Below, one piece after another: positions 19,492-19,769 of a stretch of DNA of 19,769 nt. Under the pieces are notes generated by a model that was given only the letters and a program-made list of their open reading frames with translations, searched no databases and was not told where the DNA came from. The stretch lies in NCBI GenBank assembly GCA_900770265.1, contig CAAGJR010000093.1, positions 1 through 19,769 on the forward strand, written 5' to 3'. The position numbers were made by a program, and so were the translations under genes. Source of the stretch: an uncultured Acidaminococcus sp. Its GTDB lineage: Bacteria; Bacillota; Negativicutes; Acidaminococcales; Acidaminococcaceae. Every line of letters begins with the position of its first letter. Within the stretch, counting starts at the first letter, position 1.

Positions 19492-19769
19492 TTACCACAA
19501 ACTCAGCTGCTCCCCTTCTTCCGGGTGCAGCTTTTTCCGTATGGCTTCCAAAAATGCCTCCGCGCCCCCGAACCGGGCCACCCCGTCCCGGGCCACCTTG
19601 CGGTAGCACTGGTCCGTGGTCATCACGTCGCTTAACGCCCGGTGGGCCTGGGGATTCTCCACATGGTAGAACGCCGCCAGGTTGTTCAGCCGGTGGTGCT
19701 CCCACATGGGGAACACCGTCTGGGCCATGGGCAGCACGTCCACCCAGTCGTTGGCAAGCGGCCGGTACA
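19492..19769 (-). CDS. DnaQ-like 3'-5' exonuclease, C-terminal part (runs off the window)
   Basis: The open frame continues past the right edge without a start, so only the last 92 codons or so are present. The visible part has the Exo III block of DEDDh exonucleases, HRALSDVMTT, with catalytic His and Asp, preceded by NDWVDVLPMAQTVFP and HRLNNLAAFYHV as in the DnaQ/PolC-exonuclease family. The tail after the domain is short and basic to acidic (HPEEGEQLSLW). It may be a stand-alone exonuclease or the end of a larger protein; the Exo I and Exo II motifs lie outside. The stop is TAA at 19492-19494. Confidence 0.8.
   Translation of the reverse strand, partial: YRPLANDWVDVLPMAQTVFPMWEHHRLNNLAAFYHVENPQAHRALSDVMTTDQCYRKVARDGVARFGGAEAFLEAIRKKLHPEEGEQLSLW

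Overview
The window comes from a GC-rich diderm Firmicute, most likely a Negativicute close to Acidaminococcus or Phascolarctobacterium. This is inferred from gene content. An OmpA-type outer-membrane protein sits among Firmicute-type genes (YlbF family, a PpaX-like HAD phosphatase, an S4-domain TyrRS, a DtxR-family regulator and an NfnAB complex). All 16 recognised protein genes lie on the minus strand, so transcription runs from high to low coordinates.

Layout in the direction of transcription: the 3' end of a DnaQ-like exonuclease (right edge); a purine/methylthioadenosine operon (HAD phosphatase, MTAP/MTIP-family phosphorylase, MtaD deaminase; 19158-16367); nfnA-nfnB (16076-13852); an unrecognised exported protein (13579-12413); an OmpA-like porin with its own strong promoter (12181-11126); a short DtxR-family regulator (10533-10150); a response regulator, a histidine kinase and an exported M15 (VanX-like) D,D-peptidase in one overlapping operon (9715-6341); an operon of a YlbF-family gene, murB, an EamA transporter and mscL (6061-3388); tyrS (2953-1727); and an SLC13/DASS transporter (1506-136).

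The most unusual content is intergenic. Most gaps of 200-600 bp are filled with repeated, highly palindromic modules. Many gaps are bounded on one or both sides by short tandem arrays with an exact 7-bp period. At least five different 7-mer units occur (TTAGTGG, CTAGTGA, GTATGAC, CCCGCGA, TTCATCG). On the 3' side of genes these arrays begin at, or within a few bases of, the stop codon, and in several cases they include it. The palindromic modules fall into at least four families. Stems differ between copies but stay paired, which suggests that structure rather than sequence is kept. No CRISPR array, tRNA, rRNA, prophage or insertion-sequence transposase is visible.

Functional themes are cell-wall work (murB; two-component system with D,D-peptidase; OmpA peptidoglycan anchor), redox balance (NfnAB) and recycling of methylthioadenosine through a likely deaminating route (MtaD then a 6-oxopurine-type phosphorylase).
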